Below are positions 13,409 to 21,588 of a stretch of DNA of 46,168 bases, one piece after another. The notes below the pieces were generated by a model. The model had not been told where the DNA came from, did no database searches, and saw nothing but the letters and a program-made list of their open reading frames with translations. Source of the DNA: Streptosporangiaceae bacterium (GTDB taxonomy: Bacteria > Actinomycetota > Actinomycetes > Streptosporangiales > Streptosporangiaceae). Positions within the stretch are counted from its first letter, which is position 1. Each line of letters starts with the position of its first letter. A program made the translations under genes and the position numbers. Location of the stretch: positions 1-46,168 of the forward strand of contig JAFAZE010000171.1 in NCBI GenBank assembly GCA_019239975.1, given 5' to 3'.

Positions 13409-14685
13409 GGCAGGAAGTCCCGGTGCGCATCGAAGAGGTCATCGCACATCGCGACGATCTCCGTCGTGGTCAGTGTGGCGGCCGTGTTCGGGTCGAGCAG
13501 CGCCGCCTGGTACGCGCGCTCGCGCGACTCCTCCAGCGCCGCCCGTACGGTCAGCTCCACCACGTTGAGGAACGTCCGGTTCAGCGCGGCGAGCTGCGGC
13601 GGCAGCGGGCCGACCGGCGCCGGCTTCGGGCCGCCCGCACCGACCGCGCACGGCACCTCGACGCAGCATTCATCCGGCAGGCTGGAGATCAGCCCGCCGT
13701 TGCGGATGTTGACGTGCAACTCGTGCTCGGCACCGGTTTCCAGCGCGTGGATGAACAGCGACGCCAGTTCGTGCGTGGGCTCGACGTCCAGCGGCGCGGC
13801 CGAGTCCAGCGCGTGGCCCAGCGATTCGAGCTCGCGCAGGTTCTCCTCGGACCGTGCCAGGTAGTCGCCCACGAAGATGCTGAACCGCTCGATCTGGTCA
13901 TCGTGGCGCATGAACCAGGGCACGTACTCCGCGGAGTGCTCGCTGGACTCGGTCGGGAAGTACCCGAACCGGCGGAAGATCTCCACCCGGACCCGCCGCC
14001 GCAGCCCGGGCGAGCCGTCGATGACCTCGGCCAGCTTTGGGTACAGGGACTGGCCGTCCTGCTCGAAGCGGAGCACCCACGCCTGGTGGTTGAAGCCCGC
14101 GGTGAGGAACCGCACCCGGTCCGGGTCGGCGCCGACCAGGCCGGTGAGGAACGCCTGCGTGTCGCGGACCGAGTGGCACAGCCCGAACACCCGGCTGAAC
14201 CCGGTGCCCTCGTACACGGCCCACGGCAGCATGGCCATCGGGTTGCTGTAGCTGAGCAGGTAGGCGTCCGGGCAGACGTCCTGCATGTCCCGCGCCAGCG
14301 CGGTCACCACCGGGATGGTCCGCAGGCCGCGGAAGACGCCGCCGATGCCTATCGTGTCCGCGATCGTCTGGCGCACGCCGTACCGGGCCGGGATGTCGAA
14401 GTCCGCCCGGGTGGCCGCGTATCCGCCGACCTGCACCTCGTTGATCACGTAGCCGGCGCCGGCCAGCGCCGCGCGGCGGTCACGGGTGGCGGTCACCGCC
14501 GCGCCGGCGCCGAGCTGCGCGGAGATCCTGCTGGCCAGCCGCTCGGCGTGGGCCAGCCGCTCCGCGCTGATGTCGTACAGCGTCAGCTGCAGACGGTTCC
14601 GGAACTCCGGGTAACCGCACAGGTCGGTCACGACGTTCCGGGTGAACTCGACGCTTCCGGCGCCGACGAAGGTCACCTGGGTCAT
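13390..14685 (-). CDS. GH4 family NAD-dependent glycosidase (alpha-galactosidase type)
   Basis: The 431 residues carry the NAD-binding FVGAGSVEFT motif at 6-15, SYSNPM at 145-150, and the Mn-binding Cys170 (GLCHSV) and His200 (FNHQAW), all typical of GH4. GH4 enzymes act by oxidation-elimination with NAD+ and Mn2+; the MelA-like branch, which this resembles by FGLCHSV and the NIRNGGLISSLPDECCVEVP region, removes alpha-galactosides. It has no signal peptide, so it works in the cytoplasm on imported oligosaccharides. It is the first gene of the minus-strand pair with GH114 and is divergent from the importer operon, sharing its promoter region. An action on alpha-galactosaminides instead of galactosides is possible in this context. 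Confidence 0.87.
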   Translation of the reverse strand: MTQVTFVGAGSVEFTRNVVTDLCGYPEFRNRLQLTLYDISAERLAHAERLASRISAQLGAGAAVTATRDRRAALAGAGYVINEVQVGGYAATRADFDIPARYGVRQTIADTIGIGGVFRGLRTIPVVTALARDMQDVCPDAYLLSYSNPMAMLPWAVYEGTGFSRVFGLCHSVRDTQAFLTGLVGADPDRVRFLTAGFNHQAWVLRFEQDGQSLYPKLAEVIDGSPGLRRRVRVEIFRRFGYFPTESSEHSAEYVPWFMRHDDQIERFSIFVGDYLARSEENLRELESLGHALDSAAPLDVEPTHELASLFIHALETGAEHELHVNIRNGGLISSLPDECCVEVPCAVGAGGPKPAPVGPLPPQLAALNRTFLNVVELTVRAALEESRERAYQAALLDPNTAATLTTTEIVAMCDDLFDAHRDFLPWAFAS

Positions 14686-14802
14686 AGGCCCTTAGTGTTT
14701 CATTCCCGCGTGTTTCAATCAATATCTTGCATATGGCTCGATCTAGCTGCACAATGCTGATCAAACAATGAGGACTTCAAGCATCTCTGGGCGGAGGGCG
14801 CG
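14686..14802. promoter_or_regulatory. Divergent promoter region with TGTTTCA repeats
   Basis: The heptamer TGTTTCA occurs at 14696-14702 and 14711-14717, 15 bases apart on the same strand, resembling the direct TTTC-type repeats bound by DeoR-family regulators such as AgaR and GlpR. Downstream, TTGCAT at 14727-14732 and CACAAT at 14750-14755 are separated by 17 bases and could be the -35/-10 of the importer operon. The GH4 gene would be read the other way across the repeats. The AgaR-like gene at 20797 is the natural candidate to bind here. Confidence 0.5.
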
Positions 14803-16101
14803 ATGGCGAAGCACCGGTTGCGGGCCGCCCTGGCGGGCTCGCTCGCCGTGGCGGCCGTCGTCGCCCTCGGCGCGGCGGCGTGCGGCACCGACGCCAGTTC
14901 CGGGGCAGGCGGCAGCACGATCCAGGTCTGGGAGGGCTACACGCAGGTCGAGGCCAGGGTGTTCGCGCACCTGGTGGCCGAGTACGAGGCGCAGCATCCG
15001 GGCCAGCACGTCAGCATCCTGTTCGTCAACAACGACAACTCGCTGCAGAAGGTCCTGACGGCCGTACGCGGCGGCAGCCCGCCGGATGTCGCCTACCTCT
15101 ACGGGTCGTGGGCGCCGAACGTGGCGCAGATTCCGCAGGTGGTGAACCTGACGACGGTGGTCCGCCAGCCGGGGGTCAACTGGGACGACTTCTGGGTCGG
15201 CGAGCGCGACGTGGCCACCGTCAACGGCAAGGTGATCGGCGTCCCGGCGCTGGTGGACAACCTGGCCGTCGTCTACAACAAGACGCTGTTCGCCAGGGCC
15301 GGCCTGCGGCCGCCGGGTCCGGGCTGGACGTGGCAGCAGTTCCAGGCCGACGCGCAGAAGCTGACCAACCCGGCGATCAAGCAGTACGGCACCGCGTACG
15401 TCACCCCGGGCAACGAGGACACGGTGTGGCACTGGGAGGCGCTGCTCTGGGAGGCCGGCGGACAGCTGCTGACCGCGGACGGCAAGCGGGCCGCGTTCGA
15501 CTCCCCCGCGGGGCTGGCATCCCTGAACACGCTGCGCGCCATGGCCGTCACGGACAGGTCCATGTACCTGGACCCGACGGACTCGGCGTACGACAACCTG
15601 TTCAACTCGGGAAAGATCGGGATGCTGGTCACCGGGCCGTGGGACCTCGCGACGTTCCCGAACGTGCACTACGGCGTGCAGATCATGCCGTCCTATCCCG
15701 GCACCGGCGGCGGCCACCAGACAATCTCGGGGCCGGACAACTGGGTCGTCTTCAACAACGGCGGCGCCAGCGTCGCCGCGGCGGAGAAGTTCATCCTCTG
15801 GCTCACCGCCCCGGCGCAGGTCAGGTACTTCTCGATGCAGACCGGCGACCTGCCGATCCGGCAGTCCGTGGGCGACGTGAGCGGCTTCGGTCAGCAGATG
15901 GACCGGACGCTGCCCGGGGTGAGCACGTTCATCACGAACCTCGCCAACGTCCGGCAGGCCAGGCCGCAGATCCCGCAGTACCCGAAGATCTCGCAGGTCC
16001 TCGCCAGCATGATCGTCTCGGTCCTGCTCGGCAAGAGCCAGCCGCGCTCGGCGCTGGACTCGGCGGCGCAGCAGGTCAACCAGGTCCTGGCCGCGAGCTG
16101 A
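14803..16101 (+). CDS. ABC sugar transporter, substrate-binding lipoprotein
   Basis: The 432 residues start at an ATG with GGAGG just upstream. The signal peptide ends in AAAC at residues 24-27, a lipobox, and the mature protein begins with IQVWEGYTQVEARVFAHLV, the usual opening of family-1 extracellular sugar receptors. PPDVAYLYGSW, GVPALVDNLAVVYNKTLF and ISGPDNWVVFNN are further family landmarks. It should capture an oligosaccharide outside the membrane and deliver it to the two permeases that follow within a base or two. Given GH114 and GH4 next door, galactosamine- or galactose-containing oligosaccharides are the likely ligand; the sequence alone does not prove this. Confidence 0.9.
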   Translation: MAKHRLRAALAGSLAVAAVVALGAAACGTDASSGAGGSTIQVWEGYTQVEARVFAHLVAEYEAQHPGQHVSILFVNNDNSLQKVLTAVRGGSPPDVAYLYGSWAPNVAQIPQVVNLTTVVRQPGVNWDDFWVGERDVATVNGKVIGVPALVDNLAVVYNKTLFARAGLRPPGPGWTWQQFQADAQKLTNPAIKQYGTAYVTPGNEDTVWHWEALLWEAGGQLLTADGKRAAFDSPAGLASLNTLRAMAVTDRSMYLDPTDSAYDNLFNSGKIGMLVTGPWDLATFPNVHYGVQIMPSYPGTGGGHQTISGPDNWVVFNNGGASVAAAEKFILWLTAPAQVRYFSMQTGDLPIRQSVGDVSGFGQQMDRTLPGVSTFITNLANVRQARPQIPQYPKISQVLASMIVSVLLGKSQPRSALDSAAQQVNQVLAAS

Positions 16102-16102
16102 C

Positions 16103-17005
16103 ATGGCGGTTTCCGCGGCGCGGCGCCGGATGGCGGCTTCGGAGCAGCTCGCCGGGTGGGCCTTCGTGACGCCGGGCGTCGCGGTCATCATGCTGTTCGG
16201 CGCGGTGCCGATCGCCTGGTCGGCGGTGATGTCCTTTCAGCGGAACAACCTGGTCTCCCCCAGCACGCCGCTGGCCGGGCTGAAGAACTACCGGCAGATG
16301 GTGCACGACCCGATCGTGGCGCAGGCCATACAGCACACCCTGGTCTACACCGCGCTGTTCGTTCCCGGGACCATGCTCGCTGGCCTGTTCCTGGCGGTGG
16401 CGATGAACCGGAAGGTCCGCTTCATCTCCCTCTACCGGACCGCCGCCTACGCGACGATGGCCATCTCCACGATCAGCGAGGCGATCGTCTTCATCTGGTT
16501 GTTCGACCCCTCCTACGGGATCGCCAACTACCTGCTAGGCCTGATCGGCGTGCCGCCGCAGCAGTTCCTCAACTCACCGTCCCAGGCGCTGTACGTCATC
16601 GTGGTCATGACGGTCTGGGGCTGGACCGGGTTCGCGACCATCATCTACCTGGCCGCGCTGCAGGGCATCCCGCAGACGCTGCTGGAGGCGGCCGCGATCG
16701 ACGGGGCAGGCCCCTGGCGGACCTTCCGGCGGGTGACTCTCCCGCTGCTCAGCCCGGCGTCGCTGTTTCTCGCCGTATGGCTCACCATCAACGCTCTCCA
16801 GTTGTTCGACGAGGTGTACCTGAGCACGCAGGGAGGCCCGCTCAACGCGACCACGGTCCTCGTCTACTACCTCTATGACCAGGCGTTCCAGCAGTTCAAC
16901 TTCGGTTACGCCTCGGCCATCGCGTACTTCCTGTTCCTCGTCATCATCGTGATCACCGCGATCCAGTTCCGGGTCGGCCGGCGTTTCACGTACTACCGGT
17001 CATGA
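16103..17005 (+). CDS. ABC sugar transporter permease (MalF/UgpA type)
   Basis: A 300-residue membrane protein with about six helices, starting one base after the binding-protein stop. The coupling loop EAAAIDGAGPWRTFRRVTLPLL is the binding-protein-dependent permease (EAA) signature that contacts the ATPase. The N-terminal helix WAFVTPGVAVIMLFGAVPIAWS and the tail FRVGRRFTYYRS fit MalF-like subunits without a long periplasmic loop. It forms the translocation pore with the next gene, whose start overlaps its stop. Confidence 0.93.
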   Translation: MAVSAARRRMAASEQLAGWAFVTPGVAVIMLFGAVPIAWSAVMSFQRNNLVSPSTPLAGLKNYRQMVHDPIVAQAIQHTLVYTALFVPGTMLAGLFLAVAMNRKVRFISLYRTAAYATMAISTISEAIVFIWLFDPSYGIANYLLGLIGVPPQQFLNSPSQALYVIVVMTVWGWTGFATIIYLAALQGIPQTLLEAAAIDGAGPWRTFRRVTLPLLSPASLFLAVWLTINALQLFDEVYLSTQGGPLNATTVLVYYLYDQAFQQFNFGYASAIAYFLFLVIIVITAIQFRVGRRFTYYRS

Positions 17006-17928
17006 CCGCGACATCGGCAACCTCGGCGCCCGCGCGCGGCGCGGTGCGGGCTTCCGCGAGCGGCGGCGTTTCGCCAGCCCGGCGGCGGTGGCGGCTGCCG
17101 TTCAGCCCCTGGCACCTGGTCCTGGTCCCGGCCACGCTGGTGCTGATCTTCCCGTTCGTCTGGCTGCTGGTGACCTCGGTGGAGACACCGTCCGAGGCGC
17201 TGCACTTCCCGCCGGTGCTCGTCCCGCACACGCTGCGGTTCGCAAACTACCCGGACGCGCTGAACAGCGCGCCGTTCGGCCGGTTCTTCCTGAACAGCGC
17301 CGTGGTCGCGGTGGCCACGGTGCTTTCCAACCTGGTGCTGTGCTCGCTGGCCGGGTACGCGTTCGCCCGGTTCCGGTTCCTCGGCCGTGGCGCCCTGTTC
17401 GCGGTGATCATGGCCACGCTCATGGTGCCGTTCCAGGTCACGATGATCCCGCAGTTCATCATCACCAAGTGGCTGGGCGTGCACGTGCTGGCCGCCGTGG
17501 GGATCGACCACATCGGCGCGCTCATCCTGCCGAACGCGGCGACCGCGTTCGGCATCTTCTTCCTTCGCCAGTTCTTCCGCACCCTGCCCCTCGAGTACGA
17601 GGAGTCCGCCCGGGTGGACGGGGCCAGCAGGCTCACCATCCTGGTCCGCATCGTGCTGCCGCTGGCGACGCCAGCGCTGGCCACGCTGGCCGCGCTGACG
17701 TTCCTGGATTCCTGGAACAACTTCCTTTGGCCGCTGATCGCGATCACGTCCACGAACCAGATGACGCTGCCGCTCGGGCTTGCCACGTTCCAGGGCGCGC
17801 ACTCGACCGAGTGGCCGCTGCTCATGGCCGGCAACGTGATGAGCCTCGTACCCATGCTGGTGATCTTCTTCGTGGCCCAGCGGTATTTCGTCCGTTCGGT
17901 GGCCGCCACCGGGCTGGCCGGGACGTGA
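17002..17928 (+). CDS. ABC sugar transporter permease (MalG/UgpE type)
   Basis: A 308-residue permease whose ATG overlaps the preceding stop (ATGA). After a 30-residue basic leader the helices begin with WHLVLVPATLVLIFPFVWLLV. The EAA loop reads YEESARVDGASRLTILVRIVLP, and WNNFLWPLIAI is conserved in MalG-like subunits. No ATPase gene follows in the cluster, so the pore must borrow a shared MsiK/MsmX-type ATPase, either one elsewhere in the genome or the one at 35434-36582. Confidence 0.93.
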   Translation: MTATSATSAPARGAVRASASGGVSPARRRWRLPFSPWHLVLVPATLVLIFPFVWLLVTSVETPSEALHFPPVLVPHTLRFANYPDALNSAPFGRFFLNSAVVAVATVLSNLVLCSLAGYAFARFRFLGRGALFAVIMATLMVPFQVTMIPQFIITKWLGVHVLAAVGIDHIGALILPNAATAFGIFFLRQFFRTLPLEYEESARVDGASRLTILVRIVLPLATPALATLAALTFLDSWNNFLWPLIAITSTNQMTLPLGLATFQGAHSTEWPLLMAGNVMSLVPMLVIFFVAQRYFVRSVAATGLAGT

Positions 17929-17967
17929 GAGAGAAGAGGAATCCGTGATGGGCGAGGAGGCCGGGCG

Positions 17968-18939
17968 ATGCATGAGGATGTGACCGCGGACGGCCGCACG
18001 CCGCGGGCGGGCGTGACAGCGGACGGCCGGCCGGCGCGGGCGGGCGTGACAGCGGACGGGCACACGGCGCGGGAGGTGGCCTCGCAGCCCGCCTGCTGGC
18101 GCCGGGCGGGCCAGCTGGCCGCGGACGTCGCGGGATCACTGCCGGCGCGCGGGGAACGAGTCGCGGTCGCGGGCTGCGGCACCTCGTGGTTCATGGCGCA
18201 GTCCTACGCGGCTGCGAGGGAGGCGTGCGGGCACGGGGAAACCGACGCGTTCGCCGCGTCGGAGATGCCGTGGGAACGCCCCTACGACCGCGTCGTCGTC
18301 CTGTCCCGGTCCGGGACCACCACCGAGATCCTTCGGTTGCTCGCCCGGCTGCGCGGCATCGTGCCCACGGTCGCGATCACCACGGGCGCCGGCACCCCGG
18401 TGGCGCAGGCGGCCGGCGAAGTCATCGACCTGAGCTTCGCGGACGAGGATTCCGTGGTGCAGACCCGGTTCGCCACCACCGAGCTGGCGCTGCTCCGCGC
18501 GCACCTGGGACAGGATCCCGGCCCTGCCGCCGACGCGGCCGAGCGGGTGCTCGCCGCGCCGCTTCGGCCGGAGATGCTGGCCGCTCGCCAGTTCACGTTC
18601 CTGGGCAGCGGCTGGACCTACGGCCTGGCCAACGAGGCGGCGCTCAAGCTGCGCGAGGCGGCCGGGCTGTGGACGGAGGCCTACCCCGCGATGGAGTACC
18701 GGCACGGCCCGGTCGCCGTGACCGGGGAGGGCAGCATCGTGTGGGTGTTCGGTCCCCCGCCGGAGGGGCTGGCCGGCGAGGTCGCCGCGGCGGGCGGCAC
18801 CGCCTGGTTCGGCGACGTGGACCCGCTCGCCGAGCTGGTCCGCGTGCACATGCTCGCCGTCGCGGCGGCGCACGCCCGCGGGCTGGACCCCGACCGGCCG
18901 CGGAACCTGACTCGCTCGGTCATCCTGGCCCCCCGCTGA
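17968..18939 (+). CDS. SIS-domain sugar isomerase/deaminase (AgaS-like)
   Basis: The 323 residues start at an ATG with GAGGAGG seven bases upstream. Two SIS (phosphosugar-binding) domains are visible: AVAGCGTSWFMAQ at 66-78 with LSRSGTTTE at 112-120, and FLGSGWTYGLANEAALKLRE with EYRHGP in the second. The pattern is that of GlmS-C/AgaS proteins, which isomerise and deaminate amino-sugar phosphates; AgaS converts galactosamine-6-phosphate to tagatose-6-phosphate. Placement before a tagatose kinase-like and an aldolase gene supports this. Odd: residues 5-37 are three 11-residue repeats that the family normally lacks, and in-frame GTG codons in each repeat leave the true start uncertain. A glucosamine-6-phosphate deaminase-type activity is the main alternative. 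Confidence 0.82.
   Translation: MHEDVTADGRTPRAGVTADGRPARAGVTADGHTAREVASQPACWRRAGQLAADVAGSLPARGERVAVAGCGTSWFMAQSYAAAREACGHGETDAFAASEMPWERPYDRVVVLSRSGTTTEILRLLARLRGIVPTVAITTGAGTPVAQAAGEVIDLSFADEDSVVQTRFATTELALLRAHLGQDPGPAADAAERVLAAPLRPEMLAARQFTFLGSGWTYGLANEAALKLREAAGLWTEAYPAMEYRHGPVAVTGEGSIVWVFGPPPEGLAGEVAAAGGTAWFGDVDPLAELVRVHMLAVAAAHARGLDPDRPRNLTRSVILAPR
17980..18078 (+). repeat. 33-bp tandem repeat at the 5' end of the SIS gene
   Basis: Three consecutive 33-base units (17980, 18013, 18046) encode VTADGRTPRAG, VTADGRPARAG and the diverged VTADGHTAREV. The third runs into the conserved REVASQPACWRRA start of the SIS fold. Each unit begins with GTG. It looks like a slippage expansion of the normal N-terminus. 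Confidence 0.85.
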
Positions 18940-18953
18940 GCAGGCGGATCACC

Positions 18954-19907
18954 GTGATCGGGGTCATCTGCCTCAACCCGGCGCTGGATATCACCTATCA
19001 CGTGCCGGCGGTGGACTGGACGGGGGTGAACCGGCCCAGCTCGGTCCGCGCCCGTCCCGGCGGCAAAGGCCTGAACGTGGCCCGCACGCTGCGCTCCCTG
19101 GGCGCGGAGGTCCTCGTCATGGGGCTGGCCGGCGGGATCACCGGTGCCGGGGTGGATGCGGCGCTGCGCGAATTGGGAGTGCCGGCCGACTTCGTCCCGG
19201 TCGGCGGCGAGACCAGGCGGACCGTCACGATCGTCGATGGCCGCGGCGGTGAAGCAGCGTCGTTCAACGAGCCCGGGCCCGTTACCGGGGCAGCGGAGTT
19301 CGGGGAGCTCTGCGCCCGGTACGACGAGGCCCTGGCGGGGTGCGCGGCGGTGGTGCTGTCCGGGAGCCTGCCGCCGGGCCTGCCAGCGGACAGCTATGCC
19401 ACGCTCATCGAGATGGCGGCCGCCGCCGGCGTGCCCGCGGTGCTCGACACGCACGGCGAGGCGCTGCTGCGCGGGGCGGCGGCGTGTCCCGCGATCGTGA
19501 AGCCGAACCTGGCCGAGCTCGAGGCGCTGACCGGGCGGCCGCTGTGCACCGCCCGCGGCGCTGACCGGCAGGCGGTGGCGGCCGCGGCCGGGCAGCTCCG
19601 GGCCACGGGCGCGCAGGCGGTCGTGGCCTCACTCGGCGCCGCCGGGCTGCTGGCCACCACCCAGGACGGCAGCTGGCACGCGTTCCCGCCCGCGGCGGTG
19701 ACCGGGAACGCGACCGGCGCGGGCGACGCGGTGGCCGCCGGACTGGCGCACGGCCTCGTCCTCGGCCGGCCCTGGGACGAGCGGCTACGGCACGCGGTCG
19801 CGCTCGGCACCGCGTGCGCGGCGGCACCGGCGGCTGGGGAGTTCAGCCCCGCGGACTACGCGAGCATCCTCGGCAGGGTGACCGTGTGCCGGGACGGGGA
19901 CCGCTGA
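18954..19907 (+). CDS. PfkB-family phosphosugar kinase (tagatose-6-phosphate kinase / 1-phosphofructokinase type)
   Basis: The protein has 317 residues from the GTG at 18954, with AGGCGG six bases upstream and 14 bases after the SIS stop. The opening ICLNPALDITYHVP, the RPGGKGLNVARTL motif, LSGSLPPGLP, VKPNLAELEALTG and the catalytic GNATGAGDA near residue 257 place it in the LacC/FruK branch, which phosphorylates ketohexose phosphates at C1 or C6. Between an AgaS-like enzyme and a class II aldolase it most likely makes tagatose-1,6-bisphosphate from tagatose-6-phosphate with ATP. Its stop overlaps the aldolase start (TGATG). A fructose-1-phosphate kinase role is less likely because no fructose transporter is nearby. 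Confidence 0.85.
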   Translation: MIGVICLNPALDITYHVPAVDWTGVNRPSSVRARPGGKGLNVARTLRSLGAEVLVMGLAGGITGAGVDAALRELGVPADFVPVGGETRRTVTIVDGRGGEAASFNEPGPVTGAAEFGELCARYDEALAGCAAVVLSGSLPPGLPADSYATLIEMAAAAGVPAVLDTHGEALLRGAAACPAIVKPNLAELEALTGRPLCTARGADRQAVAAAAGQLRATGAQAVVASLGAAGLLATTQDGSWHAFPPAAVTGNATGAGDAVAAGLAHGLVLGRPWDERLRHAVALGTACAAAPAAGEFSPADYASILGRVTVCRDGDR

Positions 19908-20806
19908 TGCCGCTGTCCACGACGCGCGAGATCTTCGCGGCGGCCGGGGGTGTCGGCGCGTTCAACGTCATCGGCATCGAGCACGCCGAGGCCATCGTCG
20001 CCGGGGCCGGGATGGCGGGCGCCCCGGTCCTGCTGCAGATCAGCGAGAACTGTGCCGCCTACCACGGCGCCCTGGAGCCCATCGGCCGCGCCTGCCTGGC
20101 CGTCGCGCGCTCGGCCGCGGTGCCCGTCGCGGTGCACCTGGACCACGCGACGAGCACCGCCCTGGTACGAGAGGCGGCCCGGCTCGGTTTCGGGTCCGTG
20201 ATGTACGACGCCTCGCGGCTGCCCTACGCCGAGAACGTGCGGGCCACCGCCGAGGTCGCCCGGTGGTGCCGGCGAAGGGGACTATGGGCCGAAGCGGAGC
20301 TCGGTGAGATCGGCGGAAAGAATGGCGCGCATTCGCCGCTGGTGCGCACCGACCCCGGGGAGGCGGCGGGTTATGTGGCGGCGACCGGGGTGGACGCGCT
20401 GGCCGTCGCGGTCGGCAGCTCGCACGCGATGCTCACCCGCGACGCGGTGCTGGACATCGGGCTCATCGCCAGGATCCACCGGGCTGTCCGCGTGCCGCTC
20501 GTGCTGCACGGTTCGTCCGGCGTGCCCGACGGGGACCTGGCCGCCGCGATCCGGGCCGGCATGAAGAAGATCAACATCGCGACCCAGCTGAACAAGGTGT
20601 TCACCGCCGCCGTCCGCCAGTGCCTGGCCGGTGACGTCACGATGGTGGATCCCAGGCGGTACGGTTCGGCGGGGCGCGCAGCGATCGCGTCAGAAGTTGC
20701 CCGGCTGCTCGGCGTGATCGGTGCGGGCAAACTGGGTCAGGAAGGGCCTGCCGGGGCAACGGAACCGGCAGCCGAGTCGAGCCGCGAAGGCAGAAGATGC
20801 CAGTGA
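19907..20806 (+). CDS. Class II aldolase (tagatose-1,6-bisphosphate aldolase type, KbaY/GatY/AgaY-like)
   Basis: The protein has 299 residues from the ATG at 19907 that overlaps the kinase stop. GAFNVIGIEHAEAIV at 17-31, VHLDHATS at 76-83 with the zinc-binding His80, EAELGEIGG, and VLHGSSGVPD followed by GMKKINIATQLN are diagnostic of zinc-dependent class II aldolases. The product would be glyceraldehyde-3-phosphate plus dihydroxyacetone phosphate from tagatose- or fructose-1,6-bisphosphate. The size fits the KbaY/GatY subgroup better than the longer housekeeping FbaA. Its end overlaps the regulator gene by 10 bases. Confidence 0.88.
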   Translation: MPLSTTREIFAAAGGVGAFNVIGIEHAEAIVAGAGMAGAPVLLQISENCAAYHGALEPIGRACLAVARSAAVPVAVHLDHATSTALVREAARLGFGSVMYDASRLPYAENVRATAEVARWCRRRGLWAEAELGEIGGKNGAHSPLVRTDPGEAAGYVAATGVDALAVAVGSSHAMLTRDAVLDIGLIARIHRAVRVPLVLHGSSGVPDGDLAAAIRAGMKKINIATQLNKVFTAAVRQCLAGDVTMVDPRRYGSAGRAAIASEVARLLGVIGAGKLGQEGPAGATEPAAESSREGRRCQ

Positions 20807-21588
20807 GCCGTTATCGCCGGTGGAATGAGCTGCTAGAACTGCTGGCCGCCGCGGGCCAGCTCCAGGTGGAGGACGCGGCCAAGGCCCTGGAGGTCTCCCC
20901 GGCAACCATCCGGCGGGACTTCGACGAGCTGGCCAGCCAGCAGATGCTCACCAGGATCCGGGGCGGCGCCATCGCCCAGGGCGTGACCTATGACCTGCCG
21001 CTGCGCTATAAGACCGAGCGGCATCCCTCCGAGAAGCAGCGCATAGGAGCGCTGGCCGCCGGCATGGTCAGGGCCGGGCAGGTCGTCGGCCTCAACGGGG
21101 GCACCACCACGACGGAGGTCGCCAGGGCGCTGGCCACCCGCCCGGACCTGAGCTCCGGCGGCCCCGCGCCGGCCGTCACCGTGGTCACCAACGCGCTGAA
21201 CATCGCGACCGACCTCGCGATCCGGCAGCACATCAAGATCGTGGTGACCGGCGGGGTGGCCCGGCCGCAGTCCTACGAGCTCACCGGCCCGCTGGGCACG
21301 GGCGTGCTGGAGCAGGTCACCCTCGACATGGCGATCCTGGGCGTGGACGGGATCGACGCGGCGGCCGGCGCCACCGCGCATCACGAAGGAGAGGCGAGCA
21401 TCAACTCGCTGATGGCCCGGCAGGCGAATCAGGTGATCATCGTCGCGGACAGCTCCAAGGTCGGCCGGCGCGCGTTCGCCAGGATCTGCGCCACCGGCGA
21501 CATCAACGTCCTCGTGACCGACGCCGGCATAGCCGCGGAGGATGTGGCCCGGCTGGAAGCCGGCGGGGTGACCGTTGTCACGGCGTGA
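20797..21588 (+). CDS. DeoR-family transcriptional regulator (AgaR/GatR-like)
   Basis: The 263 residues begin with a DeoR helix-turn-helix at about 8-58 (LQVEDAAKALEVSPATIRRD, then LTRIRGGA). The DeoR sensor domain, an ISOCOT fold that binds phosphosugars, follows: VGLNGGTTTTEVARAL, VVTNALNIA, VTGGVARPQSYELTGPLG, and IIVADSSKVGRRAFARI. Such proteins repress sugar operons until a pathway phosphosugar binds. It sits inside the operon it presumably controls, overlapping genes on both sides. TGTTTCA direct repeats at 14696-14717 are candidate operators. Galactosamine-6-phosphate or tagatose-6-phosphate are plausible inducers by analogy with AgaR. Confidence 0.9.
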   Translation: MPVSRYRRWNELLELLAAAGQLQVEDAAKALEVSPATIRRDFDELASQQMLTRIRGGAIAQGVTYDLPLRYKTERHPSEKQRIGALAAGMVRAGQVVGLNGGTTTTEVARALATRPDLSSGGPAPAVTVVTNALNIATDLAIRQHIKIVVTGGVARPQSYELTGPLGTGVLEQVTLDMAILGVDGIDAAAGATAHHEGEASINSLMARQANQVIIVADSSKVGRRAFARICATGDINVLVTDAGIAAEDVARLEAGGVTVVTA

